Source of the DNA: an uncultured Anaeroplasmataceae bacterium
GTDB taxonomy: Bacteria > Bacillota_I > Bacilli_A > Acholeplasmatales > Anaeroplasmataceae
NCBI GenBank assembly: GCA_934229785.1
Contig: CAKQEA010000008.1
Coordinates: 22,070 to 86,069 of the forward strand
Direction of reading: 5' to 3'
Length of the DNA: 64,000 bases
Shown here: piece by piece, positions 45,001 through 53,204 of the stretch
Layout of the letters: every line of letters starts with the position of its first letter
Position numbering within the stretch: the first letter of the stretch is position 1
Program-made: the position numbers and the translations under genes
The notes under the pieces: model-generated
What the model saw: only the letters and a program-made list of their open reading frames with translations
Databases searched by the model: none
Told to the model about the DNA's origin: nothing

Positions 45001-45753
45001 TTATAAACATTTCAACTTTTCAATTATTTTTAAAGAAAATTGTGTTGTTTTAATTAAATCTAAACATTTTAAATCATTTGTCTTTAAATATTTTAATATT
45101 GCATTAACATTTTCATCATCCTTAAAATAACTAATAACATTACTAGCCTTAGAAAAATCATCAAAGAAAAAACAAGCCAATATAAAAATTGATGCACTAA
45201 CCCAATTCAATCTCTTATATTGAAATAAATTGTTAGTAACTAAATTAATTATCTCAGCATATTTAGAAATCATAAAACAAGCAAAAACATAATTTAAAAC
45301 AATGTTACTAATCCAAATAGAATCAGATGGTGAAAAAACATTATATAAAGCATTTTGCAAAGTTTTAATACATAATGTATATTCATTTAAAGCATTATAT
45401 AAAAATCCAATATTAGAATAAGTAGACATTAATCTCTCATTATTATGAGTCTTTTCGAATTCATCTAACAACTCCTTATAACAACGTAAAGCTTCATTAT
45501 CCTTACAATTGCTTATTTTGTTATTAGGCTTATAATTTGAATTTTTTAATGAAGCAGAAAAGGCAAACAATTGTTCTTTTAGATTACCATTTGCCACACC
45601 AGAATGATGAAATAAAATACTATCTTTAAATACTTCATTAATCAGATAAGTCTTACCTATTCTGAGTCTTACATAAATAGCTACAAAATGAGATACATTA
45701 TCCTTATAGATTCTATTTAACAATTCGACCTCAGTACTTCTTCCTACTAGCAT
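45001..45753 (-). CDS. chimeric protein: N-terminal fragment of an ATPase_2/DUF234-type AAA ATPase joined to TPR-like repeats
   Basis: Residues ~1-80 (LVGRSTEVELLNRIY, then VAIYVRLRIGKTYLINEVF) match the first part of archaeal-type AAA ATPases. In those the P-loop reads YGRRRVGKT; here it is YVRLRIGKT, so the first glycine is replaced. The Walker B and sensor parts are missing. After residue ~95 the sequence changes to helical TPR-like repeats (ALRCYKELLDEFEKTHN, NIGFLYNALNEYTLCIKTLQNAL). The protein is therefore a fusion or decayed remnant. The ATG at 45753, seven bases after GGAGG, is preferred to a longer frame starting at 45852 across a structured leader. Functional state is uncertain. 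Confidence 0.55.
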   Translation of the reverse strand: MLVGRSTEVELLNRIYKDNVSHFVAIYVRLRIGKTYLINEVFKDSILFHHSGVANGNLKEQLFAFSASLKNSNYKPNNKISNCKDNEALRCYKELLDEFEKTHNNERLMSTYSNIGFLYNALNEYTLCIKTLQNALYNVFSPSDSIWISNIVLNYVFACFMISKYAEIINLVTNNLFQYKRLNWVSASIFILACFFFDDFSKASNVISYFKDDENVNAILKYLKTNDLKCLDLIKTTQFSLKIIEKLKCL

Positions 45754-45767
45754 TACACTACCTCCAT

Positions 45768-45812
45768 ATAATTTACTTAATCTTTGTTTTTTTAATACTT
45801 TAAGTAAATTAT
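45768..45812 (-). promoter_or_regulatory. 13-bp inverted repeat in the leader of the ATPase-TPR gene
   Basis: ATAATTTACTTAA (45768-45780) and TTAAGTAAATTAT (45800-45812) are perfectly complementary, and one arm abuts the GGAGG. It could be an operator or an RNA stem that limits translation. Confidence 0.5.
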
Positions 45813-45821
45813 AAGAAAAAA

Positions 45822-45863
45822 GTAAGAGATTTTTATTTAAAATTATAAACAAAAATCTCTTAC
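45822..45863 (-). terminator. terminator of the coiled-coil gene pair
   Basis: GTAAGAGATTTTT pairs perfectly (13 bp) with AAAAATCTCTTAC (45851-45863), followed by TTTTTTC on the minus strand. Confidence 0.85.
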
Positions 45864-45866
45864 CAA

Positions 45867-46562
45867 CTATTTTATAATAATAATAAATAATATAATAATT
45901 AAAATTAAAGAAATAAAAACTCCAATAGTTAAAACTTTAATTAGTTTATTAGACCTATCAATATTTTTATTTAAACAAACAACATCATTATTTAATTTGT
46001 CACATTGTTCCTTATATTTATTAAGTAAAGCTTCATTGTTTAAAATCATAGCATTAACATCACGAAGCTTCGATGAAAAATCAGTTTGTTTTTTAATTAA
46101 ATCCTCCTGACTTTTCAAATCCTTAACAACATTTACAAGCTCGCGACGGGCAAGCTCATCAAGTTCATCACTAGAAGCATCATTAAGTCTTAGCTCAAGT
46201 TCACGAACAATACTACGATTTACTGCAATGTTAGAAACACCAAGCCCAAATAGGTATTTAGTTATATTAGTTAATGCTTGTTGATATTCAAATGTTTTTT
46301 CTAAAACTAATGTATTAGATAATGTTGCTTCACTTAATGACATTTGAGTGTTAATAATCCCCTCAATTGTTTCTTTTTTATTAAAAAAACCAACCTTTTT
46401 TTCCTTAGCATCCTTAGCCAAGACTTCAGCATCACATGATTTAGTTTTAGCCAAATCTAAATGCTGTTTAAGATTATTCATAATATTGAATTGATCTTCA
46501 ATTAGCTTAGGAACATCTGATTCATTTATAGATATTAAATTATCTTTATTTTCTTCCACCAT
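45867..46562 (-). CDS. tail-anchored coiled-coil protein (231 aa)
   Basis: I do not recognise a named family. The protein is helical throughout, with strong heptad character in residues ~20-205, a conserved-looking centre NRSIVRELELRLNDASSDEL, and a single hydrophobic C-terminal helix (VLTIGVFISLILIIILFIIII) that would anchor it in the membrane with the bulk in the cytosol. Its start lies one base after the stop of the 455-residue membrane protein, so the two are surely co-expressed and may form a complex. The operon ends at the strong terminator at 45822-45863. No catalytic motif is visible. Confidence 0.7.
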   Translation of the reverse strand: MVEENKDNLISINESDVPKLIEDQFNIMNNLKQHLDLAKTKSCDAEVLAKDAKEKKVGFFNKKETIEGIINTQMSLSEATLSNTLVLEKTFEYQQALTNITKYLFGLGVSNIAVNRSIVRELELRLNDASSDELDELARRELVNVVKDLKSQEDLIKKQTDFSSKLRDVNAMILNNEALLNKYKEQCDKLNNDVVCLNKNIDRSNKLIKVLTIGVFISLILIIILFIIIIK

Positions 46563-46563
46563 A

Positions 46564-47931
46564 CTACTCCCAATCTATAATGTTTTTCAATTCATCCTTT
46601 AAACCTTTATTTTTTTCCATTGCTTTATCCATATTTTGATTAATTGATTTTAAGGATTCAATTTCAGAAGCTAATGTACTTTTAAATAAATTATCAGTTT
46701 TTTCCATAAGCTTATATGTTTCACTAATCAATTCACCTGTATCCTCACAGGCATGCCACATATCAGCTTGCTTATAATAAATCTTCTTTCCTAAAAGCTT
46801 ATTATATTCATTAATAGTGTTTATTCTCTCAACTCTTCTTTTTCTTAAATTATTTCCCATATAAACATCAGTACTAATTGCTAAAATAATTCTTGCAACA
46901 CCAACATAATTTATACGAACAAAGAAATTAGAGGCAAATAAAGTCTTATCTCCCTGACTTTTAAAAATAGATTCAATTACAGCATCAGCTAAATCAATAG
47001 TCATCATCGCAGCCAAAGAAACACTAACCATCCTTGCCACACTACGATTATTAAATGGATTAATTTTCTTAAAGTCAATAGAATCTAATTCACGAATTGA
47101 AGAAATTTTTCTTAATTTAATCTCCATAAATAAACGTCTAACAAAATATATAGCTCTAACAATTACCTCATTAACACCAACAACTAATGCTTCCTTACCA
47201 ACAAGCTTTAAAGTCGCAATACTCTTATTAATTTCACCAATGTTGGCATCGCCCATAGCCTTACTTAATTGGTTAGCTAAATCGTCATTTTTAATTTTCA
47301 ATCCTGAGGACCTAGCCTCCTCAATTAATCCTAAAAGCTGTGATGGTACATTATCATTGATTTTAGCATTCGATGATATCAAATAACAAAGCCAAGAAAC
47401 CATACCATAAAATACACCACCAAGAACACCAGTAGCAGTAAAATTGTTCATCTTTTCCTCTTTGATTCCGCCATGCTTTGTTAAGGTAATACCAACACCT
47501 GTTATAGCAGAAATGACGCTAAAGGCAAGACCAAACAAAGATGCCTGCTTAGCTAAATTTAAATTACTAATTGCAGATTCAGAATTAAGCTTTGAATTTA
47601 AAGCTTTAACAGCCTCTTCTGTATTATTATAATTAGAATCTGTTAGCTTTGATGCAAATTCATTAACAATTGATGAGGTATCAGCATTTAAATTTAAGTT
47701 AAGTATAATATCTAATACACCACATAATACCCCACAACAAGCACTTAATGAATAATCTAAAGCATCATTATGACTTTCAAGTCTATAAATATCCTTGTTA
47801 GCCTCATTTACTTGTCTTTTTAAATCATTAATTTGTTGATTTAAGGCACCTGTAGTATTAGGAATAATTTCAGCTTCAAAAACTTCATTATTTATTTTAT
47901 CATCTATTCTAATGATAGGATCTTCATTCAT
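46564..47931 (-). CDS. multi-spanning membrane protein with coiled-coil ends (455 aa)
   Basis: This is an unrecognised protein. Residues ~25-60 form a coiled coil (QQINDLKRQVNEANKDIYRLE). Hydrophobic segments follow near 65-80, 128-150, 165-185, 245-265, 300-320 and 340-360, and a second coiled coil occupies ~395-450. It has no enzymatic motif. The single cysteines CC and CG in the first membrane segment are notable. It is the first gene of a two-gene unit with the tail-anchored coiled-coil protein. An extended -10 promoter lies about 30 bases upstream. A membrane scaffold or sensor complex is a guess. Confidence 0.7.
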   Translation of the reverse strand: MNEDPIIRIDDKINNEVFEAEIIPNTTGALNQQINDLKRQVNEANKDIYRLESHNDALDYSLSACCGVLCGVLDIILNLNLNADTSSIVNEFASKLTDSNYNNTEEAVKALNSKLNSESAISNLNLAKQASLFGLAFSVISAITGVGITLTKHGGIKEEKMNNFTATGVLGGVFYGMVSWLCYLISSNAKINDNVPSQLLGLIEEARSSGLKIKNDDLANQLSKAMGDANIGEINKSIATLKLVGKEALVVGVNEVIVRAIYFVRRLFMEIKLRKISSIRELDSIDFKKINPFNNRSVARMVSVSLAAMMTIDLADAVIESIFKSQGDKTLFASNFFVRINYVGVARIILAISTDVYMGNNLRKRRVERINTINEYNKLLGKKIYYKQADMWHACEDTGELISETYKLMEKTDNLFKSTLASEIESLKSINQNMDKAMEKNKGLKDELKNIIDWE

Positions 47932-47959
47932 AAAATCACCTTCTATATCACATATTTCA

Positions 47960-47968
47960 ATTATATCA
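47960..47968 (-). promoter_or_regulatory. extended -10 promoter of the coiled-coil membrane pair
   Basis: TGATATAAT on the minus strand (TATAAT 47960-47965), with no convincing -35 element. Confidence 0.5.
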
Positions 47969-48296
47969 TATATAGTTATTTAAAATATACAATCGTTAAT
48001 TTACTTTAACATATTTATTAATATTTTTAAAGAAAAAAAGAAAAAATAGAGCTAAAAAGCTCTGAAATTTAAAATTCGAGATTGTTAATATATATCTATA
48101 TGGCAGATTGTTTTAAACCATAAAACTAAAGTGTTGAAAAAGTATAGAATAATACTATATTTTTTAATTTAATATAGAATTAAAATCAGCTGCACCATGC
48201 TAATAAAAAAAAGAATCAAATACGCAAGTAGATGCATATAGGAAAAGAAAATAATAATAAAGAATAATTAAAAAAAACTACAGCTCCTAATTGAAA
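47969..48296. other. AT-rich intergenic region with one hairpin
   Basis: No gene is seen. A hairpin AGAGCT/AGCTCT (48048-48063) with T-rich sequence on its minus-strand side could be a terminator. The stretch CTAAAAAGCTCTGAAATTTAA near 48052 resembles the 3' end of the Lrp gene at 48404, as if that end had been duplicated. Confidence 0.4.
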
Positions 48297-48333
48297 AAAG
48301 GCTATTAGAACCTATTATATTCTAATAGCCTTT
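48297..48333 (-). terminator. terminator of the Lrp-like gene
   Basis: AAAGGCTATTAGAA pairs with TTCTAATAGCCTTT, followed by TTTTTTC on the minus strand. It lies about 80 bases beyond the stop. Confidence 0.8.
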
Positions 48334-48414
48334 GTTGTATCAACAACCTATTAATTTTATAGTTTCGTTCTCCCCTATAACTCCTCTATTTTAGAAAACT
48401 AAAAGCTCTGGAAT

Positions 48415-48888
48415 TTAATCTAAAGGAATAATATTTGTTTTCTTTTCAGTACCAACAACGATATTTGTTTCAATATGACTAACATTAGGAATAGCTAAAA
48501 TCTTATCAAATACAAAGTTACGATAATACTGAAAGCTTTTAGCAACAATCTTTAACATAAATGCTGCTGCACCAGTAATAGTATAGCATTCAGTAACCTC
48601 AGATATCTTCATAATTTCTTCGATAAATCTACTTGACGTTTCACGGTTAAGTGGAGCTAATGACACAGTGGCAAAGCATGTAATTTCATATCCCAAAATC
48701 TTTTCATCAACAATTGAAGTAAATTGCTTTAAAACCTTTTGTTCCTTTAAGCTTTTAACTCTTAATAAGCAAGAAGATGGAGCAAGTCCAATTTTCTTTG
48801 AAAGCTCAATATTTGAAATTGAAGAATCCTCTTGTAAATATTGAATGATTTTCTTGTCATATTCGTCTAAATTAATAGTACTACTCAT
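48415..48888 (-). CDS. Lrp/AsnC-family transcriptional regulator
   Basis: This 157-residue regulator has an N-terminal helix-turn-helix (DKKIIQYLQEDSSISNIELSKKIGLAPSSCLLRVKSL) and a C-terminal RAM/AsnC ligand domain (TECYTITGAAAFMLKIVA, then VSHIETNIVVGTEKK). The family senses amino acids and binds DNA as octamers or dimers. It is monocistronic with a TTGACA-17-TAAAAT promoter. No metabolic gene is adjacent to reveal its target. Confidence 0.9.
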   Translation of the reverse strand: MSSTINLDEYDKKIIQYLQEDSSISNIELSKKIGLAPSSCLLRVKSLKEQKVLKQFTSIVDEKILGYEITCFATVSLAPLNRETSSRFIEEIMKISEVTECYTITGAAAFMLKIVAKSFQYYRNFVFDKILAIPNVSHIETNIVVGTEKKTNIIPLD

Positions 48889-48920
48889 ATTTTCACCAGC
48901 TTTTCTTAATATATACGTTC

Positions 48921-48949
48921 ATTTTACAACATTAAAAGAAAAATGTCAA
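48921..48949 (-). promoter_or_regulatory. promoter of the Lrp-like gene
   Basis: On the minus strand TTGACA (48944-48949), 17 bases, TAAAAT (48921-48926). From here to 49207 only AT-rich DNA without features was seen. Confidence 0.7.
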
Positions 48950-49207
48950 ATAAAATTCGTTAATTTTAGAAAATATGTGTCGTTTGTACAATTAATAATA
49001 ACTTTTTTAAATTTATCAATAATTTCTCACCGAATTAAATAGCTAAAAAAAAATAATACTTAACCCAATAATAAAACTTAAAAATAGCACATAATTATTA
49101 AAATTTGATATTTTCTTAGACAAAATTGCAATATTTGTACATCTATATCTCACAAAAAAGATTATAACTCAAATTTTAAATTTCATCAACCATTAATTTT
49201 AAAATAC

Positions 49208-49906
49208 TTAGAATTTATTAAAAGAAATCATTTTTACCTTTGGAACAAATTCTTTTATAATAGATATCATTTTATTATTTTTAATATTTCTTATAGTAAC
49301 AATATATGCAATATTAAAATCACAAGTCAAATATATTTTAAACATACTTCTCATCTCATCAAAGCTATTAAATTTCCATATTGCAAGCTTATCTGATGTA
49401 AAATAGTCATATATAATTACATAATAAACTTGATTAATAGTAATTAAATCAATAGAAATTCTAACCTCATTAAACCTTTTTTGCATATTAGAAAAGCTCT
49501 CATGTATTAAACTATCATAATCTTGATTATAATAATTTAAGAATTTTTCATATAAAACGTCAACATTTCTATCTGATATCTCAATACCCTTTGAAACTAA
49601 AATATCACATATTTCTTCTCTACCTTTATGTAGGGATTTATAATAATCAATCATACACACAATTTTTGCTGAATAGGTACAGCCTTTAAAACAAAGCTTA
49701 TTAGCAGTTTGAGAAAAATAAACAATATTATTACAATTAGGACAACCATAGCCTAAATTTTTGATTCTAAAATACTTACCTGATGTAAATTGAACAACCT
49801 TATTAGAAACTGTATATTTATATTTAAGCTTTGAATTACAAAATGGACAAACTAATATCTCAGGCTTGTATATTTTAGTTGCTTTTTCACATATTTTTTT
49901 ACCCAT
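49208..49906 (-). CDS. zinc-ribbon protein resembling the N-terminal part of a DDE transposase
   Basis: Two CxxC pairs (CPFCNSKLKYK and CPNCNNIVYF) form a zinc ribbon at residues ~20-65. A helical region GREEICDILVSKGIEISDRNVDVLYEKF follows, similar to the DNA-binding part of ISL3-like transposases, and then RISIDLITINQVYYVIIYDY, which could be the first acidic strand of a DDE fold. At 232 residues it is only about half of a transposase, and no terminal repeats are found. It starts two bases after the glucokinase stop, an unusual place for a mobile element, so a domesticated DNA-binding protein or a decayed remnant are both possible. Confidence 0.45.
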   Translation of the reverse strand: MGKKICEKATKIYKPEILVCPFCNSKLKYKYTVSNKVVQFTSGKYFRIKNLGYGCPNCNNIVYFSQTANKLCFKGCTYSAKIVCMIDYYKSLHKGREEICDILVSKGIEISDRNVDVLYEKFLNYYNQDYDSLIHESFSNMQKRFNEVRISIDLITINQVYYVIIYDYFTSDKLAIWKFNSFDEMRSMFKIYLTCDFNIAYIVTIRNIKNNKMISIIKEFVPKVKMISFNKF

Positions 49907-49908
49907 AA

Positions 49909-50796
49909 TTACAAAATATATGCTGCTCCTAGCATACCAGCAAGGTTTCCAAGCTTAGCAAGCTTAATTTCAGTATCTCTTACAGCAAAATGAGCATATT
50001 TTTTATAATATTTTTTTACACCATCAAGTAAAATATTACCACAAGCAGCAACGCCACCACCAATATAAAAGGCATCTACATCAACAGTAACCGCAATCAT
50101 TGATAAGCCTAAACCTAAATAATTAGAAACCATATCAACAACCATAAGGGCTAATTCATCACCTAATTTAGCATAATCAAATACATCCTTACAGCTCATA
50201 TCAAATGGCAAACTAGTCTTATAGTTATTGTAGTATTGCTTAGCTAAACGAACAACACCTGTTGCAGAGCATACAGTTTCCCAACAACCACTTAATCCAC
50301 AGCCACACTTATAATTATGAATATGGTCAACAAACATATGTCCTACCTCACCACAAGCAGCATGAGCTCCTTCAATTACATGACCGTCAATGACCAAACC
50401 ACCACCTACACCTGTACCAAGTGTAATCATATAGCTAGATGATGTATTATTATCATTAATTGCCTCGCCCAATGCGGCAACATTTGCATCATTATTACTT
50501 GCCATTTTAATTCCAGGAAGATATTTGTTGATTTCATTAGCCAAATCAAAATTTTTAATTCCAATATTAGGGAGTAAATAAATATAATTATTTTTTACAA
50601 CACCAGGAAGTCCAAAGCCAATTCCTTCAATTTCATTTATATTATGTGAAGTCATATAATCCTTAACAGATAAACAAATATCCTTAAAAAGAGTATCCTT
50701 ATTTGTTTTAATCTGATAATGATCTATAAATTTATAATCCTCAATAACTCCAATTTTAACAGTTGTACCACCAACATCAATACCAAATCTTATCAT
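49909..50796 (-). CDS. glcK: ROK-family glucokinase
   Basis: This sugar kinase is likely for glucose. It has the N-terminal ATP-binding DVGGTTVKIGV, EGIGFGLPG, the catalytic Asp in NNDANVAALGE, GTGVGGG, the zinc-binding ROK signature CGCGLSGCWE with upstream GEVGHM, and YIGGGVA. The length of 295 residues is normal. Its start overlaps the stop of the preceding LRAT-like gene by four bases and its stop is two bases before the zinc-ribbon gene. Substrate preference among hexoses cannot be decided from sequence. Confidence 0.88.
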   Translation of the reverse strand: MIRFGIDVGGTTVKIGVIEDYKFIDHYQIKTNKDTLFKDICLSVKDYMTSHNINEIEGIGFGLPGVVKNNYIYLLPNIGIKNFDLANEINKYLPGIKMASNNDANVAALGEAINDNNTSSSYMITLGTGVGGGLVIDGHVIEGAHAACGEVGHMFVDHIHNYKCGCGLSGCWETVCSATGVVRLAKQYYNNYKTSLPFDMSCKDVFDYAKLGDELALMVVDMVSNYLGLGLSMIAVTVDVDAFYIGGGVAACGNILLDGVKKYYKKYAHFAVRDTEIKLAKLGNLAGMLGAAYIL

Positions 50797-51191
50797 TTAA
50801 ACAACCCCGCAATCATTTTAAATACGTCATCAACCTGACTACTATTAGAAACACCAAATGCACAGCGATTAGAAAAATGCTCACAATTATTTGAAACCAA
50901 ATCATAGCCACCCTCGCCTAAATGCTTTTTAGCATAGGCAATAATTTCCTTAGGATTTCTCTTTTGCTTTAGCTCATCTGGAGTATAAGCTCTAACCTCA
51001 ACATTCCCCCCTTTTAAAAATTCATTTAAAGTTGTGCAAATAACCTTAGCATTTTCAGAAGAAACCTCACTACCATATGGTGCAGCAAATTGATAAACCT
51101 CATCATTAGAAGCATATATTCCGTGATGATAATATAACCCTCTATTAACTCTAATTTGATCTCCATATACTGGATTTTTCATTTCCCACAT
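50793..51191 (-). CDS. LRAT/NC-domain (NlpC/P60-superfamily) protein
   Basis: In this 132-residue single-domain protein, GDQIRVNRGLYYHHGIYASNDEVYQFA supplies the catalytic His pair, read as two adjacent pieces, and SNNCEHFSNRCAFG supplies the nucleophile Cys of the lecithin-retinol-acyltransferase-like family. Bacterial members are probably thiol acyltransferases or hydrolases of lipids or peptides. There is no signal peptide, so it is cytosolic. It overlaps the glucokinase start (ATGA), a pairing I do not know from other genomes. The family call is good; the reaction is unknown. Confidence 0.8.
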   Translation of the reverse strand: MWEMKNPVYGDQIRVNRGLYYHHGIYASNDEVYQFAAPYGSEVSSENAKVICTTLNEFLKGGNVEVRAYTPDELKQKRNPKEIIAYAKKHLGEGGYDLVSNNCEHFSNRCAFGVSNSSQVDDVFKMIAGLFK

Positions 51192-51246
51192 TAAAAATCA
51201 CCCTACTTTTATTTCATTATAACATATATTGGAAAAAATAACACAA

Positions 51247-51281
51247 AAAAACTGCTATCATTTTATTTAATAACAGTTTTT
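51247..51281 (-). terminator. terminator of the rnf operon
   Basis: AAAAACTG and CAGTTTTT with inner TAT/ATA pairs, then T-rich sequence on the minus strand, directly after rnfB. Confidence 0.65.
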
Positions 51282-51291
51282 ACTTGAAAAA

Positions 51292-51612
51292 TTATTTAAT
51301 CTTAATAGGATTAATAGTTCCATCTGGATTTGGATGCTCATCAAGATATTTTCTAATTTCCTCAGGCTTACCTGATTTACTACCTGGCTTACATTGGCTA
51401 AGATTTTCAGCAGTTTGGTTAACAATCGCCTCAGCGAAACCAGCACAACCAGGATATCCACAAGCACCACAATTGGCATTTGGTAATATTTTAGTAATAT
51501 CCTCTATTCTAGTATCAACCTCAACATGAAATACCTTTGAAGCTAAAGCTAAACCAAAGCCAAATAAAATACCCAATACTGTTAAGATTAATATTGCCCA
51601 TAAAATTTGCAT
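51292..51612 (-). CDS. rnfB: truncated-type RnfB (one membrane helix plus one 4Fe-4S domain)
   Basis: RnfB carries electrons between ferredoxin and the membrane part of the Rnf complex. Here an N-terminal membrane helix (ILWAILILTVLGILFGFGLAL) is followed by the Fer4_21 motif NCGACGYPGCAGFAEA...SQC, four cysteines for one 4Fe-4S cluster. The protein ends at residue 106. Usual RnfB proteins are over 180 residues and carry further ferredoxin-type CxxCxxCxxxC clusters; none are present and no frameshift continuation was found before the terminator. It overlaps the stop of the small Cys-protein gene (TAATG). It may pass electrons to a separate ferredoxin. Confidence 0.85.
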   Translation of the reverse strand: MQILWAILILTVLGILFGFGLALASKVFHVEVDTRIEDITKILPNANCGACGYPGCAGFAEAIVNQTAENLSQCKPGSKSGKPEEIRKYLDEHPNPDGTINPIKIK

Positions 51613-51845
51613 TATTTTTCTTCCTCCTTAATTTCATCTTCTAATTTCTTTAAATCCATTTTTTGTCTAATACCACAATCAGTGTTATGACAGGCTAAAC
51701 AGCCCTCCTCACTTAGCTTAATATTTTCACATCCCTTTGGAACAGGTGTTTTTTTATTAAGAAAATAAGTAACAAAGAAAACTGCAATAAGCAAAACAAC
51801 AACACCAATAGCTATAAACAAATAATAATTAATAGTCAAAATCAT
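51612..51845 (-). CDS. small membrane protein with four cysteines in the rnf operon
   Basis: This 77-residue protein has a single N-terminal membrane helix (FIAIGVVVLLIAVFFVTYFL) followed by KGCENIKLSEEGCLACHNTDCGIR, where four cysteines with C-x9-C-x2-C-x4-C spacing could bind an iron-sulfur cluster or metal, and then an acidic tail. It lies between rnfA and rnfB with one-base and overlapping junctions. It may replace part of the missing RnfB C-terminus. I know no named family for it; the redox role is an inference from operon and cysteines. Confidence 0.65.
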   Translation of the reverse strand: MILTINYYLFIAIGVVVLLIAVFFVTYFLNKKTPVPKGCENIKLSEEGCLACHNTDCGIRQKMDLKKLEDEIKEEEK

Positions 51846-51846
51846 A

Positions 51847-52434
51847 TTAAATATTAATCATTCCACTTAAGCCTAAGAAAGCTAAAGCCATTAAAGCAGC
51901 TGTAACTAAGGCAATTGGAATGCCCTTGAAGGCCTTTGGAGTATTTGAAGAATCAAGTCTATATCTAATAGTTGAAAAGATAAAGATAATTAACGCAAAA
52001 CCAACACTTGTACCTAAAGCATTAGCCATAGACATCCAAAATGAAAAGCTTTGATCTGTATTACCTTGAACAACACCAAGTACGGCACAGTTAGTAGTAA
52101 TAAGTGGTAAATATACACCTAATGATTTATAAAGACTAGGTGAATATTTCTTAATAATCATTTCAATTAATTGAACTATTGAAGCAATTACTAAAATATA
52201 AGTAATTGTATCCATAAACTGAATACCAGCTAAAGCAAGAAGCTGATAAATTGGCCAGCAAATAGCTGATGCGATCAAAATAACAACAATAACAGCAGCT
52301 CCCATACCTAAAGAGGCTGTAGGCTTTTTAGATACACCTAAAAATGGACAAATACCATAAAACTGGGATAAAATTACATTATTAATTAAGGCGTAATCTA
52401 AAACAACTAATAAAAACATTACAATATAAGTCAT
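51847..52434 (-). CDS. rnfA: Rnf electron-transport complex subunit A
   Basis: RnfA is an integral membrane subunit with six helices that binds a 2Fe-2S cluster in the membrane together with RnfE. It has ALINNVILSQFYGICPFLGVSKK with the ligand Cys in the first helix, and TTNCAVLGV in the fourth segment. The length of 195 residues is standard. It starts one base after rnfE stops. Confidence 0.95.
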   Translation of the reverse strand: MTYIVMFLLVVLDYALINNVILSQFYGICPFLGVSKKPTASLGMGAAVIVVILIASAICWPIYQLLALAGIQFMDTITYILVIASIVQLIEMIIKKYSPSLYKSLGVYLPLITTNCAVLGVVQGNTDQSFSFWMSMANALGTSVGFALIIFIFSTIRYRLDSSNTPKAFKGIPIALVTAALMALAFLGLSGMINI

Positions 52435-52435
52435 A

Positions 52436-53203
52436 TTATGCTGCCTCCTTTACTTCTGGCTTAGCATTTACTGAAGAAGCCTCAAGCTCCTTCTTCTTTT
52501 GAAGTTCTAAAGCCTTTTTAGCCTTTAGCTCCTCAATTCTAGCCTTTTCTAAAGCCTTCATTTTTTCATCCTTCTTATTTTTTCTCCAAGCAATAAATGC
52601 TAATACACAGCCTAATGTTAAGAAACCACCAGCAGGAAGAGTAAATAAGCTAATAGCAATAGATTCAGGTAAAATATGAATAATAATTTTATTAGGTAAT
52701 GGGAAATATTCACCAATAGTAATAGCACCTGTACCTAAAAGTTCACGAATAATCGCAATTATACATAAAGCCATAGTAAAACCAAGACCAGTACCAATAG
52801 CATCCATAAACGAAGCCAAAGTACCATTTTTAGAAGCAAACGCCTCAGCTCTACCTAAAATAATACAATTAACAACAATTAATGAAATAAACACACCAAG
52901 ACCACTATATAACGCTGGAACAAATGCTTGACATAGCATTTTAATAATTGTTACAAACGTTGCAATAATAACTATATAGCAAGGTATTTTAGCTTCTTGT
53001 GGGATAATATTACGTAATAATGAAATTAAAACATTAGAGCCTATTAAAGTTAATAATACTAAAATACCCATACCTAATGCTGCCTCTAATGATTTAGTAG
53101 TAGCTAAGGTTGAACACATACCTAGAAGTGAAACAAATACAGGATTTTCAGAAATAATACCTGCAAGAATTGTCTTTTTATAAGAAACCTTATTCTTATC
53201 CAT
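52436..53203 (-). CDS. rnfE: Rnf electron-transport complex subunit E
   Basis: This membrane subunit is homologous to RnfA in inverted topology. ENPVFVSLLGMCSTLATT and VVNCIILGRAE provide the two Cys ligands of the intramembrane 2Fe-2S cluster. A charged C-terminal tail of about 45 residues (EKARIEELKAKKALELQ) extends beyond the usual end and looks like a cytosolic helix. AGGAGG precedes the start; the gene begins one base after rnfG. Confidence 0.94.
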   Translation of the reverse strand: MDKNKVSYKKTILAGIISENPVFVSLLGMCSTLATTKSLEAALGMGILVLLTLIGSNVLISLLRNIIPQEAKIPCYIVIIATFVTIIKMLCQAFVPALYSGLGVFISLIVVNCIILGRAEAFASKNGTLASFMDAIGTGLGFTMALCIIAIIRELLGTGAITIGEYFPLPNKIIIHILPESIAISLFTLPAGGFLTLGCVLAFIAWRKNKKDEKMKALEKARIEELKAKKALELQKKKELEASSVNAKPEVKEAA

Positions 53204-53204
53204 A

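Noticed and set aside
45754..45852. Upstream extension of the ATPase-TPR gene
   Set aside because: It crosses a 13-bp inverted repeat and part of the preceding terminator. The ATG at 45753 has GGAGG at seven bases.
48048..48070. Hidden small gene in the 47.97-48.30 kb gap
   Set aside because: There is only a hairpin and a short repeat of the Lrp gene end. No frame with a ribosome site was found.
51267..51529. Frames on both strands overlapping rnfB
   Set aside because: They are shadows of the cysteine-motif gene. Only the frame with NCGACGYPGC is meaningful.
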